Assembly (NCBI RefSeq): GCF_036346295.1
Contig: NZ_CP107819.1
Span: 3,038,001 to 3,102,000 of the forward strand
Source of the DNA: Streptomyces sp. NBC_00536
GTDB lineage: Bacteria > Actinomycetota > Actinomycetes > Streptomycetales > Streptomycetaceae
Length of the DNA stretch: 64,000 nucleotides
Reading direction: 5' to 3'
Positions 17,499 through 26,509 of this stretch are shown in pieces. The notes beneath the pieces are model-generated. The model saw only the letters and a list, made by a program, of their open reading frames with translations, did no database searches and was not told the origin of the DNA. The translations under genes were made by a program, and so were the position numbers. Each line of letters begins with the position of its first letter. The first letter of the stretch is position 1.

Positions 17499-18206
17499 TC
17501 AGGGGGTCACCCGACCGCCGCCCGCACCCTGGATGTGGAAGTTGAAGTCGGTGTGCCCGAGCGAGCCCATCAGCCGCAGCCAGATCGGCAGCAGCATCTC
17601 GGTACCGCGCGCGGTCTCGATCCCGCCGAGGTCGAGCACGCTCGCCTCCGGCCACCCGAAGGAGTGCAGCAGCTCCCGCACCTCCTTCTTCGCGTCCCCG
17701 TCGTCCCCGGAGAGGAAGACGTGGTGCTCACCGGCGACCCGGCCCGGGTCGACCATCACCGCGCACTGCATGGTGTTGAGGGTCTTGACCACGCGCAGCG
17801 CCGGATGGGCGCGCTGGAGCTGCTCCCCGAGGCTGTCGCTGTCGACCGGGTCGAGGCCGGGCGGGAACCCCCGGGAGAAGTCGAGCGGGTTGGCGACGTC
17901 GATCAGCACCTTCCCGTCCACGTGGGCGCGGTCCACCGAGGCCAGCGCCTGGAGGCTGACCCGGCCGCCGGTGGCGTTGACGAGTACGTCGGCCCCCTCG
18001 GCGGCGTCCGCGAAGGCGGCCAGCCGCACCTCGGGGTGGCCCGCCTGCCAGTCGGCGTAGGCCGGGATCCCGTACTCGTTCGGCCCGCGGACGGCGAGCG
18101 TGGCGCCCGGGTCCCTGGTGCCGATCAGCACGTCGTGGCCGAGCGAGACGAGCTTCCCCGCGAGCGTGCGGCCGACGATGCCGGTGCCGAGGACTGCGTA
18201 GCGCAT
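17499..18206 (-). CDS. NADPH-dependent F420 reductase-like (F420H2:NADP oxidoreductase family) protein
   Basis: 235 residues. The N-terminus M-R-Y-A-V-L-G-T-G-I-V-G-R-T-L is a tight Rossmann loop, followed by G-T-R-D-P for the NADP phosphate. The N-P and K-T-L-N-T-M segments and the late G-G-I-E-T-A-R motif match the F420_oxidored fold found in Fno and in many actinobacterial homologues. The ATG at 18206 is supported by AAGGGAA in the transcript; an in-frame ATG at 18233 lacks one. Streptomyces make F420, so either an F420 or a related role is possible. The substrate cannot be read from sequence. Confidence 0.8.
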   Translation of the reverse strand: MRYAVLGTGIVGRTLAGKLVSLGHDVLIGTRDPGATLAVRGPNEYGIPAYADWQAGHPEVRLAAFADAAEGADVLVNATGGRVSLQALASVDRAHVDGKVLIDVANPLDFSRGFPPGLDPVDSDSLGEQLQRAHPALRVVKTLNTMQCAVMVDPGRVAGEHHVFLSGDDGDAKKEVRELLHSFGWPEASVLDLGGIETARGTEMLLPIWLRLMGSLGHTDFNFHIQGAGGGRVTP

Positions 18207-18281
18207 GGCGGAATTCCCTTCATACAGCTTCATGAACGCGTGAACGGCGCAGTGGTACCCGGCGAGGATGGCCCCCGTCCG

Positions 18282-18926
18282 TCAGCCGAGGATGCCGATG
18301 TCGTACAGCAGCCGATACTTCGTCGGGTCGTCCGGGAGGAACCAGTGGAACCCCTCCTCGAAGAAGACGGCCACCACGTTCACCGCGATCACCACGCCGA
18401 GGAACCACAGCGCGAACATCCCCACCGCGCGGTACGGCCCGTCCTCCGGCACCGCCCGGTCCGCCGTGTTGTGCGCGAAGGCCAGGACGATCCCGATCGC
18501 GACGACCGAGGCCTGGAAGAGCACCCACGCCCACACGTAGAGGTGCAGGCCGAAGACCTCGCTCCCGAACCCCTTGTCCCCCGGCAGGATGTGCAGCATG
18601 GTCTGCCGCCAGGAGGCGAAGGACCCGGCGATCAGCGCGACCAGGGCCAGCCCCCAGCCCGTCATGTAGTCGCGCCCCGTCACCGCGCCCGTGGTGAGCC
18701 CCGTACGGATGATGTAGCCCGCCCCGATCGCGGCCAGCAGCATGAACATCCGCTGCACGATGCAGAGCGGGCACGGGTACTCCCAGAGCACGAACTGGAA
18801 GAACAGGCCCCCGCAGACGACCCCCGTCCAGCCGATGGCGAAGACGCAGGCGAACCAGTACTGAAGCCGTCCCAGCAGGCCGCCGGCCAGCGGGACCTCG
18901 GGCATGAAGCTGCGCATCGCGGCCAT
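18282..18926 (-). CDS. DsbB-like disulfide bond formation membrane protein
   Basis: 214 residues with about five hydrophobic segments. The first periplasm-facing hairpin carries Y-P-C-P-L-C-I-V-Q-R, the C-x-x-C and downstream Q-R of the DsbB/VKOR-like quinone-coupled oxidases. The second cysteine pair of E. coli DsbB is not evident, so electron transfer to a partner may differ. The ATG at 18926 is two bases after the stop of a 54-residue membrane protein gene, giving coupled translation. It likely re-oxidises a thiol oxidase outside the membrane, but no DsbA-like gene is nearby. Confidence 0.8.
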   Translation of the reverse strand: MAAMRSFMPEVPLAGGLLGRLQYWFACVFAIGWTGVVCGGLFFQFVLWEYPCPLCIVQRMFMLLAAIGAGYIIRTGLTTGAVTGRDYMTGWGLALVALIAGSFASWRQTMLHILPGDKGFGSEVFGLHLYVWAWVLFQASVVAIGIVLAFAHNTADRAVPEDGPYRAVGMFALWFLGVVIAVNVVAVFFEEGFHWFLPDDPTKYRLLYDIGILG

Positions 18927-18928
18927 GG

Positions 18929-19093
18929 TCAGTAGCTCAGGGTCAGGGCGAGGCCGCTGGTGATGTGGTGCGCCATCAGCAGGATCACGGCGAGCAGCAT
19001 GACCCACCAGGCCGCGAGCACGATCGTCCGGGACGCGTCCCGGTACATCGCGATCATGGTGGCGAGGAGCCCGCCGAAGATAAGGGTGTCCAT
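18929..19093 (-). CDS. Small membrane protein coupled to the DsbB-like gene (DUF5993-like)
   Basis: 54 residues, starting M-D-T-L-I-F-G-G-L-L and ending S-G-L-A-L-T-L-S-Y, with two hydrophobic segments separated by a short R-D-A-S-R turn and an L-M-A-H-H pair in the second. It is below usual ORF cutoffs. The TGA is 2 bases before the DsbB-like ATG, so the two are surely one operon. From memory, small DUF5993 proteins with the A-H-H motif accompany DsbB-like genes in actinomycetes. A role as a subunit or assembly partner is inferred from this linkage. Confidence 0.75.
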   Translation of the reverse strand: MDTLIFGGLLATMIAMYRDASRTIVLAAWWVMLLAVILLMAHHITSGLALTLSY

Positions 19094-19204
19094 GCGCCGG
19101 ACCGTACCGACCGCGCGGCGCGCACTTCACGAGGCGCGCCCCCGCCCGCCTGCGGTTACGTCGGTTGCCCCGCCCGCGGGGCCCCTGGCCGGACGCTTCC
19201 GGCG

Positions 19205-20602
19205 TCACCTGCCCCGCTTGCGCCGCCCCCGGCGCCCGCGCGCCCCGTCCGACGCGCCCCGGGTCCGCCCGTCCAGGGCGATCCACACCCGCACCTCGGT
19301 CCCCCCGAGCACCGAGCGCCCCAGCCGTACGTCCCCGCCGGTCGATTCGGCGACCCGGCGCACGATGTCCAGGCCGAGTCCCGTGGACCCGTCCCGGCCC
19401 CCGTCGTTCCCGCGCCGCAGCGCCGCGTCCGGGTCGGCGATCCCCCCGCCCGCGTCCGAGACCAGCACGATCACCGCGTCCCCCGCGTCGTGCACGTCCA
19501 CCGCGAAGGGGGTGCCCTCGGGGGTGTGCCGGAAGACGTTGCCGAGCATCGCGTCCAGCGCGGCCGCCAGTTCCGGCCGGGCCACGGGGATCCGTACGAC
19601 CCGGTCCACGCCCGCCAGCCGCACCTCGCGGCCCTCGTCCTCCGCGAGGGCCGACCAGAAGTCCATCCGCTCCCGGATCACCTCCGAGGCGTCGCACCCG
19701 CCGCCCGAGAACCCCTGCGCGGCGGCCGGCCGCTGCTCGCGCGCGGTCCGGATGATGGTGTCCACCTCGCGCTCCAGCTGCTCGACGGCGGCCCGGGTCT
19801 GCTCGGCCGCCGGACCGTCCCCGAGCGAGGCCGCGTTGAGCCGCAGCACCGTCAGCGGCGTCCGCAGCCGGTGCGAGAGGTCGGCGGCCAGCTCCCGCTC
19901 ACTGGCGAGGAGTTCGACGACCTGGTCCGCCATCGAGTTGAACGCGACGGCGGCCGAGCGGAGTTCCTTCGGCCCGTCCTCGGGCACCCGCGCGCCCAGC
20001 TTCCCCTCGCCGAGGCGGTGGGCGGCCTCGGCGAGCCGTTCGGCCGGGCGCACCAGGCGCGCGCCGAGCCGGTCCGCGACCGCCACCGAGCCCACGATCA
20101 GCGCGAGGCCGACGCCCGCGAGGACCAGCCAGGCAGTGGTGACGCCGTTGCTGACCTCGCTCTCGGGCACGAGGATCTCGATCACCGCGATGTCGCCGGA
20201 GCCGAGGGCGGTGGGCTGGAGCAGCGCCGATCCGCCGCCCGCCACCGAGGTCGTCATCGCGCGCCCGTAGCCGCGGGTCTCGGCGACCGCCCGCGCCCCG
20301 GCCCAGCCCGCACCGCTCTCCCCCGGCCCGCCGATGTCCACGGCCGCGGCGCCGCCGACGGCCGGGACGTGCACGGCCATCCGGCGGGCCGCGCCCATCT
20401 GCGTGGACTCGACGGCCTTGCGCAGCTGGAGCGGATCGGTGGTGATGGAGAGGGTGGGGCCGATGGTGGCGGCCTGCCGTTCCGCGTTGGAGAACGCCCG
20501 GTCGCTGGCCATCTCCCGGACGACCAGCCCGAGCGGGATCGCGAAGGCGGCGACGACCATGGTGGTGACCGCGAGGCACACCTTGACGAGCGCCCACCTC
20601 AT
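19205..20602 (-). CDS. Sensor histidine kinase
   Basis: 465 residues. One membrane segment lies at residues ~7-29, an extracellular sensor of ~120 residues follows, and a second membrane segment lies near 165-185 before a HAMP region. The H-box is D-L-S-H-R-L-R-T-P-L-T, the N-box M-L-G-N-V-F-R-H-T, and the G boxes V-S-D-A-G-G-G-I and G-L-G-L-D-I-V. The C-terminus is a basic Arg/Gly tail. The ATG at 20602 is 25 bases past the response-regulator stop; the ribosome-binding site is weak, so coupling is likely. The ligand is unknown. Confidence 0.9.
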   Translation of the reverse strand: MRWALVKVCLAVTTMVVAAFAIPLGLVVREMASDRAFSNAERQAATIGPTLSITTDPLQLRKAVESTQMGAARRMAVHVPAVGGAAAVDIGGPGESGAGWAGARAVAETRGYGRAMTTSVAGGGSALLQPTALGSGDIAVIEILVPESEVSNGVTTAWLVLAGVGLALIVGSVAVADRLGARLVRPAERLAEAAHRLGEGKLGARVPEDGPKELRSAAVAFNSMADQVVELLASERELAADLSHRLRTPLTVLRLNAASLGDGPAAEQTRAAVEQLEREVDTIIRTAREQRPAAAQGFSGGGCDASEVIRERMDFWSALAEDEGREVRLAGVDRVVRIPVARPELAAALDAMLGNVFRHTPEGTPFAVDVHDAGDAVIVLVSDAGGGIADPDAALRRGNDGGRDGSTGLGLDIVRRVAESTGGDVRLGRSVLGGTEVRVWIALDGRTRGASDGARGRRGRRKRGR

Positions 20603-20627
20603 CGCCGACCACCGGTGCGCGCGCCGC

Positions 20628-21317
20628 TCACAGGGGCGGCTCCAGCTTGACGCCCACACCCCGCAGCGTGTGCAGGTAGCGCGGGCTGGCGGCCGTCTCG
20701 CCGAGCTTGCGGCGCAGCCAGGACAGGTGGACGTCGATCGTCTGGTCGTCGCCGTACGACTGCTGCCACACCTCGGCGAGCAGCTCCCGACGCGCCACGA
20801 CCACCCCGGGCCGCCCGGCCAGGAAGGTCAGCAGGTCGAACTCGCGCCGGGTCAGGTCCAGTGCGGCCCCGTCCAGTGCGGCCTGGCGCCGCAGCGGGTC
20901 GATGGCCAGCCCGCCCACTCGCAGCACGCGCGAGGGCGGTTCGCCCCCGGTGGCGGCGCGCGAGCGGCGCAGGACGGCGGCCATCCGGGCGGACAGGTGC
21001 TCCACGGAGAACGGCTTGATGAGGTAGTCGTCGGCCCCGTCGTTGAGCAGCCGGACGATCTCCGCCTCGTCGTCGCGCGCGGTCGCGATGATGACCGGTA
21101 CGTCGGTGATCCCGCGCAGCATCTTGAGCGCCTCCGACCCGTCCAGGTCGGGCAGCCCGAGGTCCAGGATGACCACGTCGAAGGGGTGGTGCGCGACCTC
21201 GCGCAGGGCCTCCAGGGCGGTGCCGACGCTCCGCACGGTGTGGGACGCCTCGGTCAGGTGCCGGATGAGGGCGGAACGTACGAACTGGTCGTCCTCGACC
21301 ACGAGCACACTTGCCAT
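20628..21317 (-). CDS. OmpR/PhoB-family response regulator
   Basis: 229 residues. The receiver domain (1-120) has the acidic pair V-E-D-D, the phospho-acceptor Asp in V-I-L-D-L-G-L-P-D, and the Lys in L-I-K-P-F. The C-terminal winged helix (~130-228) contains L-T-R-R-E-F-D-L-L and ends with the R-G-V-G-V-K-L wing. It is the first gene of a regulator-kinase operon. The secreted-protein gene at 21387 is divergent and only 69 bases away, so it is a natural candidate target. Confidence 0.92.
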   Translation of the reverse strand: MASVLVVEDDQFVRSALIRHLTEASHTVRSVGTALEALREVAHHPFDVVILDLGLPDLDGSEALKMLRGITDVPVIIATARDDEAEIVRLLNDGADDYLIKPFSVEHLSARMAAVLRRSRAATGGEPPSRVLRVGGLAIDPLRRQAALDGAALDLTRREFDLLTFLAGRPGVVVARRELLAEVWQQSYGDDQTIDVHLSWLRRKLGETAASPRYLHTLRGVGVKLEPPL

Positions 21318-21386
21318 GAGCGGCACCGTAGCCCATTCGGGGGACCCCGGGAGCCCTCGGTCCGCCACTCGATCGGGTGGTGCAGT

Positions 21387-21929
21387 ATGTCCCCGATGCA
21401 ACGAGGACTTGTCCACGCACTGGCCTGGACGCTGGCGACCGGGGCCGCGGTGACGCTCTCCTGGTGGGGCGTGCACACCGTCATGTCCGGTACGGTCTAC
21501 GATCCTCCGCGCGCCGTGCCGCTGACCGCGCTGCCGCGGTCCTCCTCGACCGGGGACGCCGCTCCGGCCGCCCCCGCGCCGTCCCCGACGCCCTCCCCCA
21601 CCCCGTCGCCCGGCACGTCCGCGGCCCCTTCGGCCCCGGCCTCGTCCCCGGCGACCTCACCGTCCCCATCGGAGCGCTCCCGCCGGACGGCCGCCGACGA
21701 GGACACCGGGAATGTCAAGAGCTACCCGGTCACGGGCGGCCGGGTCGTCTTCGACCTCGGCGGCTCCGCGGGCCAGCTGGTCTCCGCGACCCCGGACGCG
21801 GACTGGCGGATGCAGGTGTGGAAGCAGACGGAGTGGATCCGGGTGAACTTCACCCGCGGCAACCGCACGGTGTCCGTCTTCTGCACCTGGAACGGCCATC
21901 CGCCCCTGGTCGAGGTCGTCGACGGCTGA
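21387..21929 (+). CDS. Membrane-anchored protein with Pro/Ser/Thr-rich linker
   Basis: 180 residues. One hydrophobic segment at residues ~8-28 is probably an uncleaved signal anchor. Residues ~50-105 are a disordered linker built of P-S-P-T and A-P-A-S units, and the last ~75 residues form a compact domain (K-S-Y-P-V-T-G-G-R-V-V-F-D-L ... W-R-M-Q-V-W-K-Q). I recognise no named domain. It is divergent from the two-component system, which may control it. The start ATG at 21387 has no strong ribosome-binding site; an ATG at 21396 would shorten it by 3 residues. Confidence 0.7.
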   Translation: MSPMQRGLVHALAWTLATGAAVTLSWWGVHTVMSGTVYDPPRAVPLTALPRSSSTGDAAPAAPAPSPTPSPTPSPGTSAAPSAPASSPATSPSPSERSRRTAADEDTGNVKSYPVTGGRVVFDLGGSAGQLVSATPDADWRMQVWKQTEWIRVNFTRGNRTVSVFCTWNGHPPLVEVVDG

Positions 21930-21971
21930 GTCGTGTGGCCGATCCGCCACCGCCCCCGCCCCCGATCCGGG

Positions 21972-22577
21972 TCAGCGGCGGCGCGTGTCCGTGACCGTGT
22001 AGGCGCCCCCGAGCGCGTCCGCGTCGGGGGCGCGGGTCGAGCACTTCGGCAGATCGGGCTGCCCGGCCGGGGTCGGCGGGGTGATCCCGATGCGGGTCGC
22101 ACCGGCGCCCGGCGCGGGGACGTGGAAGCTCAGCCCCATGCGGGCGGGCCGCTCGCGGTTCAGGAAGATCTGCCAGCCCGGACCGGCGTCGACGATCCTG
22201 CCGGTCACGGCCACGTCGGGGCCGTCGACGCGTACGCAGTCGACCGCGAAGTCGCCCCAGTTGAAAGACGCCGGCTCGCCGTCCTTCGCGCCCATGAAGT
22301 GCTGGATGCGGAAGGTGCCCCAGGAGCGCGCCGGCCCGGCCGGGCCGCCCTGCGGGGTGAAGAGGCCGTGGGCGTCGACGAAGATCCGGATCTCGTCCCG
22401 CGGGTCGGCGTAGTCCATGCGGGACCACCCCGCGATACCGGCCACGCCGGGAGCCGTCGCCGCCGCGGGACGGCCGTCGGCCGGCCCCGGCGCGGCGCTC
22501 GCCGGCACGGGGGCCCCGGTCGCCATCACGGCGGCGAGGACGAGCAGGGCGGCCATCCGCAACGTCGGCTTGATCAT
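21972..22577 (-). CDS. Secreted protein of unknown function
   Basis: 201 residues. The N-terminus has K, a hydrophobic core and A-S-A at residues ~26-28, a clear Sec signal peptide. The mature part has two cysteines (V-D-C-V and P-K-C-S), suggesting one disulfide, and a beta-rich pattern. GGGGGAG precedes the ATG. I do not recognise the family. It converges on the 21387 gene with a 42-base gap and lacks obvious catalytic motifs. Confidence 0.7.
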   Translation of the reverse strand: MIKPTLRMAALLVLAAVMATGAPVPASAAPGPADGRPAAATAPGVAGIAGWSRMDYADPRDEIRIFVDAHGLFTPQGGPAGPARSWGTFRIQHFMGAKDGEPASFNWGDFAVDCVRVDGPDVAVTGRIVDAGPGWQIFLNRERPARMGLSFHVPAPGAGATRIGITPPTPAGQPDLPKCSTRAPDADALGGAYTVTDTRRR

Positions 22578-22718
22578 GGTGGTGCTCCCCCTCGGGAAGT
22601 CAGGAAGTGGTGTCGCCCCCGATCCTGATCCGCCCGCCCCTCCCGGACATCGCCCACCGGTATGACCGGCCTTCCCTCCGATGGGTGAGGACCGCTCAGC
22701 CGAACACGTGAGGGCCGC

Positions 22719-23621
22719 TCAGCGGAACACGGAGGGCGGCGGGGCGGGCGAGGCCACTGCCGAGGCGTCGGCCACCGGCGGCGCGCCGCCCGCGAAGGCG
22801 GCCAGTTCGCGGCCGTGCTCGACCCGCCCCGGGTGCGGGTCGCTCGCGACCCGCCGGGTGAACTCGGCCAGCGGGAGCTCCCGGTCGGCGGCCACGAGCA
22901 CCGCGTTGCCGAACCGTTTCCCCCGCCACACCACCGGGTCCGCGGCCATCGCCAGCTGCCCGAACCGGGAGGCGGCGGTGGCGATCTGCCCGCGCAGGTG
23001 CGCGAGCGGCGGACCGTCCGCGAGGTTGGCGACGTACCACCCGGCGGGGTTCAGCACACGGCGTACGTCGTCCAGGAACTCGGCGCTGGTCAGGTGCGCG
23101 GGGGTGCGCGCACCGCTGAACACGTCGGCGATCACGAGGTCCGCCCAGCCGTCCGGGATCTTGCCGAGCCCGGCCCGCGCGTCGGTGGCCCGGACCCGGA
23201 CCCGCGCCTGCGGATCCAGCGGGAGGTGGGCCCGTACGAAGGCGACCAGGCCCGCGTCGATCTCCACGACCTGCTGGGTGGAGCGGGGGCGGGTGGCCGC
23301 GGTGTAGCGGGCCAGGGTGAAGGCCCCGCCGCCCAGGTGCAGCACGTTGAGGGGCTGGCGGGCGGGCGCGGCCAGATCGATGAGGTGGCCGATCCGGCGC
23401 TGGTAGGAGAAGTCCAGGTACTGCGGATCGTCCAGGTCCACATGGGACTGCGGGGCGCCGTCGATCAGCAGGGTCCAGGCGTTGCCGCGCTCGCGGTCCG
23501 GCGCCAGCTCCGCCGTGCCGCCGTCTACCTGTCCGGTGACGGGGCCGGTGGCCGCCGCCCGGCCGCCCCCGCCGCCACTTCCGCTGCCGCCCCGTTCGCC
23601 GCGCTGCCTGCCCTTTGCCAT
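22719..23621 (-). CDS. Spermidine-synthase-like methyltransferase-fold protein
   Basis: 300 residues. The core (~45-250) has the nucleotide-binding loop L-N-V-L-H-L-G-G-G-A, the acidic V-E-I-D-A end of the next strand, and A-D-V-F-S-G, the layout of polyamine aminopropyltransferases and their single-domain relatives in actinomycetes. The usual G-G-G-D-G is replaced by G-G-G-A-F, so true spermidine synthesis is doubtful. The first 30 residues are Gly-rich and the last 35 Ala/Pro-rich. It may form one transcript with the 23659 gene upstream (37-base gap). Substrate unknown. Confidence 0.75.
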   Translation of the reverse strand: MAKGRQRGERGGSGSGGGGGRAAATGPVTGQVDGGTAELAPDRERGNAWTLLIDGAPQSHVDLDDPQYLDFSYQRRIGHLIDLAAPARQPLNVLHLGGGAFTLARYTAATRPRSTQQVVEIDAGLVAFVRAHLPLDPQARVRVRATDARAGLGKIPDGWADLVIADVFSGARTPAHLTSAEFLDDVRRVLNPAGWYVANLADGPPLAHLRGQIATAASRFGQLAMAADPVVWRGKRFGNAVLVAADRELPLAEFTRRVASDPHPGRVEHGRELAAFAGGAPPVADASAVASPAPPPSVFR

Positions 23622-23658
23622 GCCCTCAGTATGCCGTCGTCCATGACGTCGTCCCAGC

Positions 23659-24093
23659 TCAGCGGCAGTTGTCGGCGGCCTCGATCAGCCGGGCCGCCTC
23701 GCCGAGGGCGGCGCGCAGCACCTCCGGGTCGGTGACCGGACCCGTGGAGTCCGGGGGCAGCAGCCAGCCGGTGCCGCCCGCCGTGGGGGAATCGCCGAAC
23801 AGCCGGATCCCGCGCCCGTTGGTCTGCGTACAGGCGCTGCCCGGCATGTCCCAGGCGTCGGCGGTGCCGGGCGGCACCAGGAATCCGAGGGTGTCGCCGG
23901 ACCCGTCGTGCAGCACCGGGCCCACTCCGCTGTCCCGGGCGGCGGCGCGGCGGATGATGTCCACCGCCTCCAGTCCCTGCCGCGTGGGCACGGTCACCAG
24001 GTCCGGGGCCGAGACTCCGACCGCGACTCCCGCCGGGGGGCCGGCCGGGGCCGCGCCCGGCTCGGGTGCGGTGTTCGTTCCACTGCTCTCCAT
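23659..24093 (-). CDS. Conserved hypothetical protein, possible PrimPol-like fragment
   Basis: 144 residues from an ATG with GGAGG 5 bases upstream. It has no signal peptide. Motifs are V-L-H-D-G-S-G-D-T-L-G-F-L-V-P-P-G-T and W-L-L-P-P-D-S, with a Cys near residue 87 and another in the terminal A-D-N-C-R. The pattern loosely recalls the small PrimPol-like proteins of Streptomyces such as the one at 32069, but I cannot assign a family. It is divergent from a helix-turn-helix/TPR regulator. Confidence 0.6.
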   Translation of the reverse strand: MESSGTNTAPEPGAAPAGPPAGVAVGVSAPDLVTVPTRQGLEAVDIIRRAAARDSGVGPVLHDGSGDTLGFLVPPGTADAWDMPGSACTQTNGRGIRLFGDSPTAGGTGWLLPPDSTGPVTDPEVLRAALGEAARLIEAADNCR

Positions 24094-24350
24094 GCCGCCC
24101 TCCAACAAGGGAACCCCTCCTCGATGCGCGTGGCCGAGGGAGTCGCCTCCCGGTCCGCATGGTTCAACGCGCCGGGTCGTCAACGGGTGCGGCGGCAGGA
24201 CGCCGCAAAGGATGGCAGTTCATGGCGGATCGCGGGTGAGATATCCGTTTTGTAGGCAAACACCGTGTGGGACCACCCGCCCTGGCGGTACGTTCATGCG
24301 CGCCGGGCCCCAGATCACCGGCAGCGTTCCTCGCCAGAGAGGCCACGTCC

Positions 24351-25694
24351 ATGGCGGCGTCCCCCCACTCACCCAACTCATCGTTCCGACGGCTCCGCGG
24401 GCAGCGTTCCCCCGCCGAGTTCGCGGGCATGGTGCGCCGGGCGGCGAAAGAGATCGGAGAAACGGTTTCCTGCGACGCCCGCTACATCGGCCGGGTCGAG
24501 TCGGGGGAGATCCGCTGTCCCAACTATGCCTACGAGCGCGTGTTCCTGCACATGTTCCCCGGGCACACCCTCACCGATCTCGGCTTCTCCCCCCGCGAGG
24601 CGGTACGCGGCCGGTCCGCGCACCGGATCCCCTCCCCCCGGATCCCCTCCCCACCCCTGTCCCTGTTCTCAGGCTTCACGCATTTCTCCAAGGAGAGCGA
24701 CGTGCTGCGTCGCGCATTCATGGCGGGCGGCTCCGCGACCGTGGCGGCGGCCGCAACGCTGAACCTCACCCTGCTCGGCGACAACCGCCGGATCCCCGCC
24801 CGGGCCGGCGAGTCCGAGGCCGAGGCCGTCGAGGACGCCGTACGCCAGATCCGCCTGCTGGACGACCGGCACGGCGCGGACGCCCTCTACCGCAAGGCCG
24901 CCGAACCGCTGCGCACCGCCTACGCGCTGCTGGACGCCGGGGCCACCCGGCAGTCCACCGAGGACCGGCTGCACGCGGGCGCGGGCGAACTGGCCATCTC
25001 GGTCGGCTGGCTGGCCCACGACTCGGGCCGGTTCGAGGACGCCCGCTCGCACTACGCGGAAGCCCTCGCCACCGCCCGGGTCTCGGGGGACGCCGCCCTG
25101 GAGGCGCACGCCTTCAGCAATGCGGCCTTCCTCGCCGGGGACCGCGGGCGGCCCCGCGAGTCCGTCCGGGCCGCCCAGGCCGGCGCCCGGGCGGCCCGCG
25201 GCCTCGGCTCCGCCCGGCTGCTGTCCCTGCTCGCCCTGCGCGAGGCGGGCGGCTGGGCCGGGATGGCGGACCGCAAGTCCTGCGAGGACGCTTTGACCCG
25301 CGCCCACACCCACTTCTCCCGCGGCCCGGCCCCGGCCGACCCCGAGTGGATGTCGTTCTTCGGCGAGGCGGAGCTGGAGTTCCTGGAGGCCCGCTGCTGG
25401 GCGGCGCTGGGCGAGTACTCCCGCGCCGCCCGGCACGCCCGGCGGGCCGCCGACCTCCAGGACCCGCACTTCGCCCGGAACGTCGCCCTCTACACCTCGG
25501 AGCTGGCCGACGACCTGGCCCGCGCGGGCGCACCGGACGAGGCGGCCTGGGCGGGCCACCGGGTGCTGGACCTGCTGACCGAGGTGCAGTCGACCCGGGT
25601 CCAGTCGATCCTGTCGGGCACGGCCCGCGCCCTGGTCCCGCACCAGCGCTCGCCGCGCGTCGGCGCGTTCCTGACCCGGCACGCGTCCGCCTGA
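24351..25694 (+). CDS. Helix-turn-helix/TPR transcriptional regulator (NsdA-like)
   Basis: 447 residues. Residues ~20-70 hold an XRE-like DNA-binding region (M-V-R-R-A-A-K-E-I-G ... D-A-R-Y-I-G-R-V-E-S-G). A hydrophobic Ala-rich stretch near residues 125-145 (A-G-G-S-A-T-V-A-A-A-A) looks Tat-like but is internal. The rest is helical with TPR-type repeats (Y-A-E-A-L-A-T-A, A-A-R-H-A-R-R-A). This build is that of NsdA and related Streptomyces regulators of differentiation. GAGAGG lies 9 bases before the ATG. Which genes it controls is unknown; the divergent 23659 gene is the closest candidate. Confidence 0.75.
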   Translation: MAASPHSPNSSFRRLRGQRSPAEFAGMVRRAAKEIGETVSCDARYIGRVESGEIRCPNYAYERVFLHMFPGHTLTDLGFSPREAVRGRSAHRIPSPRIPSPPLSLFSGFTHFSKESDVLRRAFMAGGSATVAAAATLNLTLLGDNRRIPARAGESEAEAVEDAVRQIRLLDDRHGADALYRKAAEPLRTAYALLDAGATRQSTEDRLHAGAGELAISVGWLAHDSGRFEDARSHYAEALATARVSGDAALEAHAFSNAAFLAGDRGRPRESVRAAQAGARAARGLGSARLLSLLALREAGGWAGMADRKSCEDALTRAHTHFSRGPAPADPEWMSFFGEAELEFLEARCWAALGEYSRAARHARRAADLQDPHFARNVALYTSELADDLARAGAPDEAAWAGHRVLDLLTEVQSTRVQSILSGTARALVPHQRSPRVGAFLTRHASA

Positions 25695-25730
25695 CGGGCG
25701 GGACGCGGGCACGGTCAGGGGCGGCTGTCC

Positions 25731-26327
25731 CTACCCGTCGAGGTGACCGGTGTCGTTCCAGCGCTCCACCGCCGGCGCCCCGTACGCCCAGCCGAGGACC
25801 GACAGCGAGGTCGGGTCGAGTTTGATCCGGGCGCCGAAGGAGAGGTCCAGGCCGAGCCAGCGGGCGGCGACGGAGCGCAGGATGTGGCCGTGGGCGAAGA
25901 TCAGTACGTCGCGTTCGGACGAGCGGGCCCAGGTGACCACCTCGTCCGCCCGCGCGGAGACGTCGGCGATCGATTCGCCGCCGCGCGCCCCGTCGCGCCA
26001 GATGAGCCAGCCGGGCTGGACCGCGTGGATCTCGGCGGGGGTCATGCCCTCGTAGTCGCCGTAGTCCCACTCCATGAGGGTGTCCCAGGGCGTCGCCTGG
26101 AGACCGAAGCCCGCGATGTCACAGCTCTCGCTCGCGCGGATCAGCGGGCTGGTGCGGACCTCGACACCCGGCAGCCCCGCCCAGGGGTCGCGGACCAGGC
26201 GCTCGCCGAGCAGCTTCGCGCCCCGCTTCCCCTCTTCCAGCAGCGGGACGTCCGTACGTCCCGTGTGCTTGCCGGACAGCGACCACGCGGTCTGTCCGTG
26301 ACGGGCCAGCAGGATGCGGGGGGCCAT
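25731..26327 (-). CDS. Histidine phosphatase (phosphoglycerate-mutase-like)
   Basis: 198 residues. The catalytic motif is A-R-H-G-Q-T with the phospho-acceptor His10, the second His is in A-H-G-H, and the acid is in E-W-D-Y-G-D-Y-E-G. This is the compact acid-phosphatase branch (CobC/GpmB-like), which acts on sugar phosphates or similar. GGGAGAAAAAG precedes the ATG at 26327. The frame is open upstream through a 9-bp repeat array, but I take the ATG because the family starts there. The substrate is not predictable. Confidence 0.85.
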   Translation of the reverse strand: MAPRILLARHGQTAWSLSGKHTGRTDVPLLEEGKRGAKLLGERLVRDPWAGLPGVEVRTSPLIRASESCDIAGFGLQATPWDTLMEWDYGDYEGMTPAEIHAVQPGWLIWRDGARGGESIADVSARADEVVTWARSSERDVLIFAHGHILRSVAARWLGLDLSFGARIKLDPTSLSVLGWAYGAPAVERWNDTGHLDG

Positions 26328-26370
26328 GTCTTTTTCTCCCGGTCCGTAAGGGTTCACCAGCATTGCGCTT

Positions 26371-26424
26371 CTTGTGATGCTTGTGGTGCTCGTGCCGCTT
26401 GTGGTGCTCGTGACGCTTGTGGTG
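26371..26424. repeat. Six tandem 9-bp repeats
   Basis: Units CTTGTGATG, CTTGTGGTG, CTCGTGCCG, CTTGTGGTG, CTCGTGACG and CTTGTGGTG run head to tail in the gap between the phosphatase start and the PAP2 gene. In one reverse frame they would encode a His/Lys-rich string, but no ribosome-binding site supports this. Confidence 0.85.
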
Positions 26425-26509
26425 CGGATCATATGGTTCTGTCGTCAGGCCATCATCCATCACACGAACACCAGGCAACCTCCAGGCGCTCATCCGCGTC
26501 TTACACCGT

